Of a stretch of DNA of 64,000 nt, positions 41,549-53,401 are shown piece after piece. The notes under the pieces are model-generated. The model searched no databases. It was not told the DNA's origin and saw only the letters and a program-made list of their open reading frames with translations. Made by a program: the position numbers and the translations under genes. The DNA comes from Rutidosis leptorrhynchoides (Eukaryota; Streptophyta; Magnoliopsida; Asterales; Asteraceae), in the NCBI RefSeq assembly GCF_046630445.1, contig NC_092333.1:709422501-709486500 (forward strand), given 5' to 3'. Each line of letters starts with the position of its first letter. Position 1 is the stretch's first letter.

Positions 41549-41706
41549 GATTGCATTAGCTACTGTCGGTGAGATTATTTTGCATTTTGATTGCATTAGC
41601 TATCGTCGGTGAGATTGTTTTGCATCTTGGTTGCATTAGCTACCGTCGGTAAGATTGTTTTGCATTTTCGCATTAGCTACCGTCGGTGAGATTGTTTTGC
41701 ACTTTC
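41549..41706. repeat. 40-bp tandem repeat, four copies
   Basis: Units start at 41549, 41589, 41629 and 41669 (last one 38 bp), each with GCATTAGCTA and GTCGGTGAGATT. Copies differ at a few bases. Not present in the other family B LTRs here. Confidence 0.93.
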
Positions 41707-42206
41707 CGTATTCCCATCCGGTGTTCTTCATATGAATAATTTTTACAGCAGTGAGCAAACCTGCACAGATTGTTTTCGAAATATAAGTATCTTGTGGTCT
41801 ATTATATTATTGGAAATGATTGATTTTGATAAACTAATGAACTCACCAACCTTTTGGTTAACACTTGAAAGCATGTTTATTCTCAGGTATTAAAGAAATC
41901 TTCCGCTATGCATTTGCTCATTTTAAAAATATTATTTGCAGTCATTCATGGCATATTTCAAAAGACGTTGCATTCAAGTCGTTGAGTTCAATCAGGATTA
42001 TTATTAAGTATATGACAGATTAGGTCATTTATAGTTTGGATATTATGAAATGGTATGCATGCCTGTCAACTTTCGATGTAATGAAAGTTTGTCTTTTAAA
42101 AACAAATGCAATGTTTGTAAAATGTATCATATAGAGGTCAAATACCTCGCAATGTAACCATATGTTATTGTATTCGTTCTTATGGATTAGGATGGGTCGT
42201 CTCATG

Positions 42207-42217
42207 TGGTATCAGAG
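42207..42217 (+). other. Primer-binding site of element 5
   Basis: TGGTATCAGAG two bases after the LTR end, identical to element 3. Confidence 0.8.
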
Positions 42218-42613
42218 AGGTGGTCTTAGCGAACCAGGTCTTGCATTAGTGTGTCTAACTGATAGTTGATAAGATGCATTAACGAGTTTGGACTTCGACC
42301 TTAGTTGCATGTCAAAAAGTTTTGCTTATCATTTCTAGTCGGAAATTATCTGCTTATCATTCTTAGTCTAGACACATCTTACTGCATTGATTGCATGAAT
42401 AGTGTATAGACAAAATTCATATCTTAGCGTATCTGCTAATTCATATCTTAGCGTATCTGTTACTGTAAACTTTGCCTGACATATTTCGTAAATTCCTCCG
42501 TAATCTACTAAATCTTTTATTCTATATATATATAGATAATCTAGGTAATTAGAATATCATCCGATAACCGGAAATCATTTCATATTGAAAAATCCTTTAT
42601 TCAATCGTACGAA

Positions 42614-43299
42614 ATGGAACTCGCTACTAGTTCAAGCTCCTCGGATTCCGATATGGAGTTTCACTCAAGCTCTGAAAGCAGTGTGACCGGAATGGATCAA
42701 CCAATTAGCCATCATCTATTCTGAATGAATTGGGGATGGGTTCGTAGTCTACTTAGTCATTGGAGACAAGAAGAAGGTAATCCCTTCCATCCACCACATT
42801 GCCCTCTTGGCGAAGAACCTGAAGCACTTACCGGCGAACCTGTTCGAGACACCATTTTTTTCTCTCATTTCCAGAGTATCTCGTCACGATCATATACTAT
42901 CTACAATTCTAGATCTTATTCACCCGCTCGTCCGAACCACTGATCATCCCGGAGTAATAGAAGAATTCAACGAGCTTCGCACTCGGGTACTGTCTTTTGA
43001 GAATACGGTGCAAAGGTCACAAACACCACCAGCGGCACCGACATCAACAGAACCACCATCATCAACGCCAACAGTACCATTACCACCACCAACCACAACT
43101 GTGTCGTAAACCTCAACTTTACAATCTGTCCCATGAGCACCAATGTCATATGCCCTATAAATACCAAGGAATACCAAAAACAACAACCGATGAAGTATTG
43201 ATTCATAACTTCATTGGAGAAACATTCTGCTGTGATTATGTAATCTTTAAAGTCTTAGAGATTATCTATTCTAGCCTTAACCATAAATCAGATGAGTAG
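42614..43299 (+). pseudogene. Family B accessory ORF remnant (element 5)
   Basis: ATG at 42614 opens 36 codons (MELATSSSSSDSD) ended by TGA at 42722-42724. A second frame then carries GDKKKVIPSIHHIALLAKNL, the coiled-coil-like GVIEEFNELRTRV and a Pro/Thr-rich end to 43107-43109. A third part (EVLIHNFIGETFCCDYVIF, to 43297-43299) is also recognisable in element 3 near 20271. Same order as in element 3, with different breaks. Unknown family; no gag, protease or RT motif. Confidence 0.5.
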
Positions 43300-43625
43300 A
43301 CCAAAATGATAGAAGGAAGAGTAGAAACCCTGACCGGAATGGTGTACGATTTATAAGCTAGACTTGTTATACAAGCAGCATCAACCATACCGTCAGCACC
43401 ACCAGTGCCTTCAGCATCGTCAGAACCAGCAGCACCTACAACATCACAAGTTCCGCCAGATCCATAATCACCGCAAACATCATCACTGATCAATAACGAG
43501 TATATTGTATCAATGAGTTATGAAGTATTAACTCATTCCCTCTGAAGATTTTATATGTATATCTTATATATATAAATTTTGAAACCATAATAAATCTTTT
43601 TGTACTAAGCTATTACGTATGAATC

Positions 43626-43647
43626 TTAACTGGTAGATACTACTCGG
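43626..43647 (+). other. LTR-junction motif, diverged extra copy (element 5)
   Basis: TTAACTGGTAGATACTACTC then GG. It sits in a duplicated stretch; the better copy is at 44132. Confidence 0.45.
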
Positions 43648-44131
43648 TTAATTCATGTTACTAATATGCTATGATGTACATCTCTCATTAACGGTTTAAC
43701 AATCGTTAACTATGATCTCTGCTTCAACTTAATAGATTCCATTTCATAATAACCCAAGAGTATTACCCAAATACAAGTTTGAGTTTACACTTTCATTTTT
43801 GATATACTTGAAAATCTCTAGAAATTATCATTTGTATCTTGCGAAGTTCACAAGAATTCCACGAACATCAACATTATTCATCAAAGAAATATCAGTAGAT
43901 GAATAACGAAATAGTAATTCATAATTTCATTCAAATGGAAGAAATACTCAGCGAAGGTTACGTAATTTCTAAAGTTTTAGAGATTTCTCAATAATAATTC
44001 CAACTATAAATTAAATAAGTTTAATTTAATAGTAACTCATTAAATCTGTATTATATCTGAAGAAAATATACATATATTTTCATAAAGACTGTAATAAAAT
44101 TCCCTTGAACAAATTATTACTTGTGAAACTT

Positions 44132-44153
44132 TTAACGGGTAGGTAATACCTGA
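44132..44153 (+). other. Internal copy of the LTR-junction motif (element 5)
   Basis: TTAACGGGTAGGTAATACCT then GA, one base from the element 3 copy at 20496. Confidence 0.62.
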
Positions 44154-46632
44154 GAGATATATAAATTCACAATTAATATGTTACATTCTTCGAATCTGAC
44201 TCAGCAATCATCAACTATACTCACTACTTTCATAACAATATACATTCCTTCATAGAAATCAAAACAACCATACTCATGCAAATCCAATTACATATTCTAA
44301 TTTTGAAATCTCAGAATTCAATTCGAGATATAACCGGTATCATCACTCTTAGATTTTTACATCTTTCAAAGCTATACTTTGACTTCAAAACTGTGCTAAA
44401 ACATCATTTCTATTCATAGAAGCCATAAAAATATTCGTATCATTCAAAATTCTAGAACAGCATATGTGTATTGACAATTATAATCTATGTTCAAACCCCT
44501 CGAAATTCCTGAAGACACTTCAAATAATGAACAATCGAGATGATGATCCAACCACATGTTATCCACAGTCATGCACCTGAAAAACTCTCGAAACCAAAAT
44601 CATAGTTTAACACGTATCCGTGTAAGATCCTTTGGCATTTATTACCAAAAATAATTTTTCAATTTCTTTTCAAAATAGACAGTTTTGTCACAGCTCCAGC
44701 AGATCAACTTAAATTGCTCATTCGAATAAGCCTTATCATAACGATTACCCCTTCACCATTGTTATCGGGGAACCTTTTATATTTCGCCACATTAGCAGTA
44801 AACTTACCAACAACTTCATTGATCTTTAAGCCTCTCCGAAAAATCACTATAATTATTCATTGAAACCCTATCATGTACTCATCTGCATCTCGTAATAGTA
44901 GTTTCCATATCAAAAAGCTTGAATCATTATTCTCGAATTTCGTAGCAATTCTACGCCAACAGTTATATATATACATATAACGTCTATCTCCTATACTTAC
45001 ATACTTCGAATGTGAAGTTTCTGAAAAACACCCTAAACTGCGAACTAGTTCTCGAAATTTTGAAAAATGCTGATGAAGCAGCAAAAACTATAAACGATCG
45101 TAACAGTCAAAAGTTTGATGATAAAGAATAGTGTGTTGGCAAAGCTCAGAAAAAGAGAAAGTTTGGAACTGGAAAACGGATTGAGTAAACTAAGAAGGAG
45201 GCTATGGACAAATCACAAAGACTAAACCTGCCTTCAAAGAATCCAAATGATTCAGTATTCGCTGAAGTCATTAATGAATACCTTGCTCCTGACTCTAAAC
45301 CTTTGCGGACAATATTTTTCATCATCCTCTGATCTTAGATATTCTAAGATATCATCATATCTTTCATTATAAATATCATCGATATTTCTGAAGAAATGTT
45401 CCAAACTATTCTTATCTGAAATCATTTATCTCTTCGCGCTATCTGTATTACATCATAAAGGAAACTGTTTAGTTTCTAAATTCTGAAACCTTCGAGTTTA
45501 AAGTATGAATTTTTTTGAAGTAGTGTTGGGAACTTAAGCATGAGTTAGTATAATATAATGACACTTGATCAACGTGATTATATTACAGTAAGTCAGATTA
45601 TATTACAGTAAGTCATGCTGAGTTTCTAATGGAACATGACGATTCACAGACCATACCATCATCATGTGCCATGTTACATGACTCTTGCATTCTATTTAAC
45701 CTCTAAAAATATCAAGAAAATATTTTCTTGATGATTCAGTCTTTTCTGGGATATTCTGGTAATTTGACAAATCAAGATCGTGCCATTACAATTTCCTTCT
45801 TAGAACATTAACTATGTTCATTCCGAAATTCATATCTACGAATTCTGGACCATTACATGCGATGCTTAATGGCAAGAAGAGAAAACAAAAGAATGAAGCT
45901 TCGAAATAGAAATTGGAGTATAAATCGCAGCAAATAGGAGAGAGCATTAACTGTGAATGACAATGAGTATAGAAGACAGAAGCAGGGACTTTGAAATATA
46001 AGGGAAGATATAAAGCAAGGGAAGATATAAAGCCCAACAACAAACCAGAAATTACAAACCATATATATCGATGCATATAGCAATATAAAGACACGGGATA
46101 ACTAAAACACTATAAAACCAAGAGTATAGTAGAAGTAAATAGATTCTTCCGGCGGTAGATGAAAAAGAAGAATGACAGATATGAAAGTTATGAGTATATC
46201 ATGAATCAGAACTGGATGGAGCAAATTGGTGAATGCTTTAAAGTATGAATTGAGGGAGGTAGAATAGAAGGTGTGAGCTATGGAAATAAGGAAACGAAGA
46301 GGGTGGATATACAGTAAAATATCTGACAGAGCAATCAAAACAGATTATCGCATTTAATAAAAGCAAATCCAACTTTCCTTAATTACCGAAAAACCAAATC
46401 TTATTACGAAGATTTTCTCCAAATCCCTTGAACTCTGGAAATCAATCCTATCTACGTCAAAAGATATGACAAATCTACATTTACTCATTTCACTTTTTTG
46501 TGATAACTTCACCTATACTCTTCACTTAAACAAATTGTTTTATCCAAATTACTCACTGATGATAAAACTCTAATTTTCAGCTCGTATGTGTCATGAAAAC
46601 ATACTTATTGTCAGCCATGACCATTCTAATTA
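44154..46632 (+). other. Non-coding internal region of element 5
   Basis: No credible ORF; aligns with element 3. A short tandem duplication of GATTATATTACAGTAAGTCA lies at about 45577-45616. Minus-strand open stretches at 44857-45084 and 45786-46338 lack domains and conservation and are taken as chance. Confidence 0.65.
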
Positions 46633-46682
46633 AATTTTGGGACGAAATTTCTTTAACGGGTTGGTACTGTGACAACCCTAAA
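46633..46682 (+). other. Plus-strand primer region and 3' LTR junction of element 5
   Basis: AAATTTTGGGACGAAATTT followed by TTAACGGGTTGGTAC and TGTGACAACCC. One C-to-T change in each of the two conserved blocks. Confidence 0.55.
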
Positions 46683-47649
46683 ATTTCCAACCAAATTTAA
46701 ACTTTATCTTTATAATATTCTGACATGATAAGCAAAGTTTGTTAAGTTGAATTTTAAACTATGTTCATACATTCATTTAACCTCGACCAAATTCAGACGA
46801 TTCACGAACTAATATATATAAATAGATATGATTATATATGTATATATAAATTATCACTTGAAAATGTTAACAAAGCATTAAATGTATAATACTTTACAAG
46901 AACGTATTGGTTCCAATATTTTTATCGAAGGAAATATAAGATAAAATCAAATGATTAAATTATCAAGATTCATTATATGATTTACGCATCTCTATTGAGA
47001 GGTCCACTTTGATTTAGGAGACTTTTCCTTTTTAACTGTATTCGGAATAATTGGTAAATTGATTTACAAAAAGGAATAAAGTGTTATTTAATGGGAACTA
47101 GACAAGGGTTAGTGGAGTTTCCTGTTCGATTTCCTATATAGGTGTTAACTAGTTAACCTTCATATTATTTAGGGTGAAAGAGACATGTGAGGTATATAGA
47201 TAACTTAGAAAATGGATATCGTCAAGTTAAGAAAAATGACGTTTTCATTAAAGTAATTTCATACGTTTATCTAACCTTCGGACTTTATCTTACACTTCAT
47301 CAGCAAATGGTAATTTAAAAACTTGAAAACCTGTTATGAGTTATATACAATTTTACTTTTCTAAAACATTTTATGATATAACGATTCCCATTAGTTTAAT
47401 ATTTAAACAAAATGATTCCTAAATATATTTAACTTTGAGAAACAAATTATGATATTTGTTTTATTTAGTTTCAAACGTACTAAAACATTTTTGGTTTAAA
47501 AAGAACTTTATTATTAAAACACTTTGTAAGATAACTTGTTTTTGAATTTTAAAGAACTTAAATTAAATCCTGTATTATAAATTTATAAAAATATTTTTAT
47601 TGTTTTAAAAAGATAAGAGTATTACTAAATAATAATTTCGAAATGATTT

Positions 47650-47858
<209 letters not shown>

Positions 47859-48164
47859 AACTTTGAAATATAATTAGTTTCGAAAAACTATATATTATAT
47901 TGTTAAATAAATATTTCAAATTTATATTTCGAAATGAAAATATATATATATATATATATTTTTCAATGTAATAAAATTTAATATTAAGTTAGTTATAAAA
48001 TGTTTTGAGTTAATGTACGAGTCATTGGAACTAAAATTACAAGTCAACGTTACACATAAATATAATATAATATATAAATAATTATATAAATTAATTATAT
48101 TATAAATAAAATTAATAAATTTGTCGGTAAGGAAAAACAAAACGTAAAGAGCTGGCCACTAGAT

Positions 48165-48243
48165 CCATGCGATCGGATGGCTAACCCATGCAAACCCCAT
48201 GCGATCGCATGGGGGGTTAGGTGTGCTCAACATCCTTTTTAAA
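48165..48243 (+). promoter_or_regulatory. LTR promoter module: paired palindromes and TATA-like box (element 5)
   Basis: CCATGCGATCGGATGG (48165-48180, one base off the palindrome) and CCATGCGATCGCATGG (48197-48212), 32 bp start to start. TTTTTAAA begins 24 bp after the second. A pyrimidine-rich stretch follows at about 48268-48290, where transcription could start. Confidence 0.65.
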
Positions 48244-48696
48244 CCGAACGAATGTTGTGTTTGTGAATCATTTTTTTTCTTTCTTCTTGCACTCCGTAAA
48301 ACACACACACATATATATAAATTATAAATATTAAGATTACTAATCTTATTATTATTTGGTATTAGTATTATTAGGAAGCGTTATTATAAGTATTATACAT
48401 AAAATACTACGACGAGGTCATGAGCGAGTTATTTCAAAACGGGTTTTTCGAGCGGGATAGAGCTAAGGAAATTATGGGTTATAGCTATGGAGATTATGGG
48501 TATTGTTCGGGGCTATGCTCGTGAGGTCAACCTAGTGTTTATCATTTTCGTTACGTCTACGTACTTTCCTGCAATATTGAATCACAATATTGATACGTGA
48601 GCACTCATATCCTATCTTTTAGATATTAATAGTGTATCCCTGACTAGTGCTCGAGTATATAACAAGATCAAAAAGCTAAAAAGCTAGACCCTTTAA

Positions 48697-49504
48697 TGAT
48701 GTTGATGATGTCGTGAATGAGAAGGGAAGAAGAAGAAGAAGAAAATTTAAAACTTACACTTTTTAGAGTGAGAAAGACTAGAGAGAGAATTAGAGAGTAA
48801 GTGTGTGTAATTTGTGGATAAGATCAAGTGTGAAATGTGAGAAATTAGCATGGTATTTATAGGAGGTGATGGGGTGGCATGGTGGTGGTGGCTGTGGGGT
48901 TTAGGGGGGACAAAGGGGACAAAATTTTGCTTTTTGGTTAATGGTTGTCTAAAGTTAGTGCTTATGTTGGGATCCCATGCAACAACTGTGATTATGGTTA
49001 ACAAAAATGCTAGTATGTTCCCTCTAATAAATTGGCATTTGTCTTATATTTATATAGGTCATAAACTTATTAAAATTGGGCTAATTAAATAGGCCACTAG
49101 CTAGAGTAGGGTAGGCTTGAGTCCAACAAGGTAGAAAGTCCAACAAGACTAACTAGTGAGCATAAGTAAATTACTAAGCGTAATTAAGCAACCAAAAGCC
49201 CAAGTAATTGTCATTATAAAATAACAATTAGTATTACGTAGTCATAATATTCCAATTATGACCAAAGTCAAACGTGTATCAAAATACATAGCTCGTTTTA
49301 AACGTCAAGTGACACTAACGGTCGTAAAAGCATTCGAGGATCATGTTAAGTAACCAAGTACTTAATGGCATGTTGTAAAGTATTAACGAAAGTAATTAAC
49401 ATGAAATAAGATTCCCAGATCATAATATAGCTCAGTACACACAATTACGCAGTTTCGTGAAAACTACAAGCACAAAAGTAAGTCGAAAAAGTCGGGTCGT
49501 TACA
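48697..49504 (-). repeat. 3' LTR of element 6 (808 bp)
   Basis: Minus strand TGTAACGACCC at 49504. The other end is probably ..CATCATCAACATCA at 48697, chosen because it gives TG..CA ends and a promoter at a sensible place; TTTAA before it could be the target duplication. The left end is not confirmed by a second copy. Confidence 0.65.
48854..48861 (-). promoter_or_regulatory. TATA box of the element 6 LTR
   Basis: Minus strand CCTATAAATACC, a near-ideal plant TATA box, followed by a C/T/A-rich leader with CTCTCTAATTCTCTCTC, typical of a transcription start region. Confidence 0.7.
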
Positions 49505-50140
49505 TTACCCACCTGTTAATGAAAATTTCGTCCCGAAATTTTGTGGAGTGACCAACAATGATACCATATTTGAATAAGACGGAGCGTATCAAAGTTCCGT
49601 GAGACTCCTGGGCTTAGAAGTGAGTTATTTACCTTGAAAGGTACTTGGGCGTATAAAAGTAAGAATAGGTATATGCCATTGATTAAGTCTCTTGTCCTAA
49701 GAGATCAACAAATTGGTTTCTTTTCTTATTACCATGAATATGTCACCTGAATATATATCTACAAAAGGAAAGATGATGTTTGGTGTTGCGATTAGCCGTG
49801 AAATATTGAGAGTAGAAACCCACCTAGTGCCTTTCCTATAGTGAGGTGACCACTGAGTGTCCCCCAGAAAACTGATTTATCAGCCCGCGTTTTTGCCATG
49901 TCTAACCTAAAAAGGAACATTTTACGGGCGCAAAGACTTCCTAACAAATTTTATAAATCTGCCATCCAAAGTGGCTCAAGAGTTTTTAACAAAGATCTTA
50001 ATGGTAAGCTTCACCCCTAAATGGAGGACGAGAAGAAGTGTGATCCATACATGGTGTAGACTAATACGAGAACCTTTAATAAAAACAACCAAGGAAGTTT
50101 TGAAAACCCTTTAAACGTTTGATGGGACAACATAAACGGA

Positions 50141-50550
50141 ATGAAGTTCTTAGTAAATTTAGAAGTATGTACAACGTGTACCATTTTGCATAAAACTATT
50201 TGACTTAAGTTAAACAACTCAATAAAGGAGCGATTTTTAAATAATTTGAACGTATAACTTAGTATGTACTAACCAAAATAAGTAAAGGTAAATTTATTAA
50301 CTTAATTATATACATACATATATAATTTTATAAATCGCATAAGTGACAGAAAATTTTTATTAATTTCATTTGTCCATAAATCTCGTGAGGACCGCACAAA
50401 TAAACAACGTGTAAAATTTTTGATAAACATAGTTTTTCGTATTTCAGAGGTTACGAGTTGAAAAATATTGAGTGAAAAATCTTTGAATCATCGGGTGACA
50501 TGTTACTAAATAATGAAAACTAATAAATTAAATGTAGTTTTGATAATTGT
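50141..50550. repeat. Diverged direct duplication, copy 1
   Basis: ATGAAGTTCTTAGTAAAT opens this copy and the one at 50841, 700 bp away. GAGGTTACAAGTTG-like and AAATTTTTGA-like blocks follow in the same order. Similarity is partial. Confidence 0.6.
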
Positions 50551-50840
50551 CAGGAATTACAGTTATGTAAGAAAGAGCATCGTTCCAACAGGTGTGGTAA
50601 ATATGATCCTTGCGCTAACGCAATAATTTTGAATGGTTTAAGTGTTAGTGGATGCCCGAAGGCTCTGTATAACGTGGTAGTAAGTGCCTTCATCACATAC
50701 ACACACATACGAATCTCTCAATTTCGACGGTTGTAAAGTCTTCATGATGACTTGGATACGAATAAGCAAAGAAAAATTTTTATATAATAAGCAACGAAAA
50801 TTTTATAGAAATTGTTTAAGGTGACAATGTAAGAAAAGAA

Positions 50841-51210
50841 ATGAAGTTCTTAGTAAATATAGACTACTCTAAGTAAAATATATTTTGATTAAAAGAATTG
50901 ACTTGTAAAAGTAAAAGTAAAATCTCACTTGTACTAGTCAAAAATAAGTAATTATTTACTTTATTATATATAACATATACGGTTTCTAAAATTTGTAAGA
51001 ATGGCAATAAAATAAATTTATTTTTATAAAACTTTGAGAGGATCGTACAGTAAAATAGTGTGAGTAAAATTTTGACAAACAAAATTTTTCATATTTTGGA
51101 GGTTACAAGTTGGAAAAAGATTGATGAGGATAGAGTAAAAGATTTTTAAAAATTTCGGGTGATATTTGAGGTAATAAAAACTATTGAATTTAAATGTGGT
51201 TGATGACTAT
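50841..51210. repeat. Diverged direct duplication, copy 2
   Basis: Second copy of the block at 50141-50550, with many substitutions and small indels. Confidence 0.6.
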
Positions 51211-51394
51211 TAGTAGGGCATAAGTCCTTTGACCAAAGATGCTTAAGTGTGAAGTTGTTGCTTATAAGTGAGATACGAATAGGAGAGTATAAGGATGAGA
51301 ATTAACCACCCATTGATTTTGGAAAATTTTGAACTGGTATGACTAATATCGAAGTAAGAAGGATGATGGTGTGATTATCATCAAATAAGAAATC

Positions 51395-53375
51395 TGATAA
51401 TGCTAAAAATGAACATATATTTCATAGCATTATTCCTCAAGAAAGACAAGCTTTTAGTTGCAATTGTTCTATTTACAAGTGATATTCGTTTAAATAATAA
51501 AAGGTGAAGACAAAAGACAGATTCGACGAATTGAAGATGCAAACGACCAAAAAGCTCAAAAGTACAAAAGACAATCAAAAAGGTTCCAATTATTGATAAG
51601 AAACGTCTCGAAATTACAAGATTACAAGATTCAAAACGCAAAGTACAAAATATAAAATTGTACGCAAGGACGTTCGAAAATCCGGAACCGGGACCAGAGT
51701 CAACTCTCAACGCTCGACGCAACGGACTAAAAATTACAAGTCTACTATGCACAAGAATATAATATAATATATAAATAATTATATTAATTATTTATATTTT
51801 ATATTTATATATAAAATCCGTCGGCAAGAAAGACTCCAAAAGATGTGAGCTGTAATTTCTATCTCCGCGACTCGCGGGGTTTGAAGGCAAAATTCACCGC
51901 GAGTCGCGGAGCCCCAAATTTCAACTCTGGCTATAAAGCAAACCGAATTCTGATCAAAATTTCATATTCTAATTCTCTCTTCTCTCATATATACGATATA
52001 TATATATATAATTTATATTTTAATTTTAATTTTAATTATAATTCTAATAATAAGGGTATGTTAGCGAATGTTGTAAGGGTGTAAGTCGAAATTCTGTCCG
52101 TGTAACGCTACGCTATTTTTAATCATTGTAAGTTATGTTCAACCTTTTTATATTAATGTCTCGTAGCTAAGTTATTATTATGCTTATTTAAAACGAAGTA
52201 ATCATGATGTTGGGCTAATTACTAAAATTGGGTAATTGGGCTTTGTACCATAATTGGGGTTTGGACAAAAGAACGACACTTGTGGAAATTAGACTATAGG
52301 CTATTAATGAGCTTTATATTTGTTTAACTAAATGATAGTTTGTTAATGTTAATATAAAGATTTACAATTGGGCGTCCCTATAAATTACCATATACACTCG
52401 ATCGGACACGATGGGCGGGGTATTTATATGTACGAATAATCGTTCATTTAACCGGACACGGGAATGGATTAATAGCCACTAGAATAATTAAAACAGGGGT
52501 GAAATTACATTCAAGGGTAATTGTTAACAAAGTAGTAAAACCTTGGTTTACACGCAGTCGATAACCTGGTGTATTCATTAAACAAAGTATTAAAACCTTG
52601 TTACAATTCGAATCCCCAATTAGTTGGAATATTTAACTTCGGGTATAAGAATAATTTGATGAGGACACTCGCACTTTATATTTATGACTGATGGACTGTT
52701 ATGGACAAAAACCAGACGGACATATTAAATAATCCAGGACAAAGGACAATTAACCCATGGGCATAAAACTAAAATCAACACGTCAAACATCATGATTACG
52801 GAAGTTTAAATAAGCATAATTCTTTTATTTCATATTTAATTTCCTTTATTTTATATTTAATTGCACTTCTAATTATCGCACTTTTATTTATTGTTATTTA
52901 ATCGCACTTTTAATTATCGTACTTTTTAATTATCGTAAGTTTATTTTATCGCACTTTTATTATTCGCAATTTCATTATCGTTATTTACTTTACGCTTTAA
53001 TTTAAGTCTTGTATTTATTTTATATTTTACATTAGGTTTTAACTGCGACTAAAGTTTTAAAATCGACAAACCGGTCATTAAACGGTAAAAACCCCCCTTT
53101 ATAATAATAATATTACCTATATATATATTTGTATTTTTAATAAAAGTAAACTAATATAGCGTTGAGCTTTGTTTAAAGATTTCCCTGTGGAACGAACCGG
53201 ACTTACTAAAAACTACACTACTGTACGATTAGGTACACTGCCTATAAGTGTTGTAGCAAGGTTTAAGTATATGCATTCTATAAATAAATAAATATCTTGT
53301 GTAAAATTGTATCGTATTTAATAGTATTTCCTGCTAAAATTAATAACTATTTTATATACACCTCGCATAACATCA
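51395..53375 (+). repeat. 5' LTR of element 7 (1.98 kb)
   Basis: TGATAATGC start and ATAACATCA end, so the ends are TGAT/ATCA inverted repeats. The promoter lies about 0.54 kb in. The U5 end is set by the primer-binding site eight bases later. Confidence 0.88.
51865..51937 (+). promoter_or_regulatory. LTR promoter of element 7: paired palindromes and TATA box
   Basis: CCGCGACTCGCGG (51865-51877) and CCGCGAGTCGCGG (51897-51909), each self-complementary around its central base and 32 bp apart start to start. The 15-bp arms CTCCGCGACTCGCGG and its exact complement also pair with each other. GGCTATAAAGC follows, with TATAAA at 51932-51937, 22 bp after the second palindrome. GC-rich blocks of this kind stand out in the AT-rich surroundings. 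Confidence 0.75.
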
Positions 53376-53383
53376 AGTATTTT

Positions 53384-53401
53384 TGGCGCCGCTGCCGGGG
53401 A
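53384..53401 (+). other. Primer-binding site of element 7
   Basis: TGGCGCCGCTGCCGGGGA. This type, usually assigned to tRNA-Asp, is common in Athila and Tat elements and differs from the Met-type site of families A and B. Confidence 0.78.

Larger units (their letters stand above)
39891..42204 (+). repeat. 5' LTR of element 5, 3' part
   Basis: Matches the solo LTR (complement of 35500-33060) from GTATGCTT onward and ends GGGTCGTCTCA at 42204. Contains TTA microsatellites and a 40-bp tandem repeat. Confidence 0.85.
48697..51394 (-). mobile_element. Element 6: family C LTR element, 3' part only
   Basis: A short LTR and about 1.9 kb of adjoining internal sequence on the minus strand. The LTR start TGTAACGACCCGAC and the primer block before it are variants of those of families A and B, so it is a related Ty3/gypsy-type element. 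No coding sequence is present in the visible part. It is cut at 51394 by element 7; gag, pol and the 5' LTR, if any, lie right of the window. Confidence 0.75.
49505..51394 (-). other. Non-coding internal region of element 6
   Basis: Begins (minus strand, next to the LTR) with TTAACAGGTGGGTAA and the inverted repeat AAATTTCGGGACGAAATTT at about 49524-49542. The rest has no ORF with recognisable domains. It contains a diverged internal duplication (50141-50550 and 50841-51210). Confidence 0.65.

Noticed and set aside
41549-41706. Possible CRISPR-like array
   Set aside because: Units are contiguous 40-bp copies without spacers, inside a plant LTR.
48747-49092. Overlapping ORFs in the element 6 LTR (48747-49004 minus, 48850-49092 plus)
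   Set aside because: They fall on the TATA box and start region of the LTR, and low-complexity G/T or C/A runs explain them.
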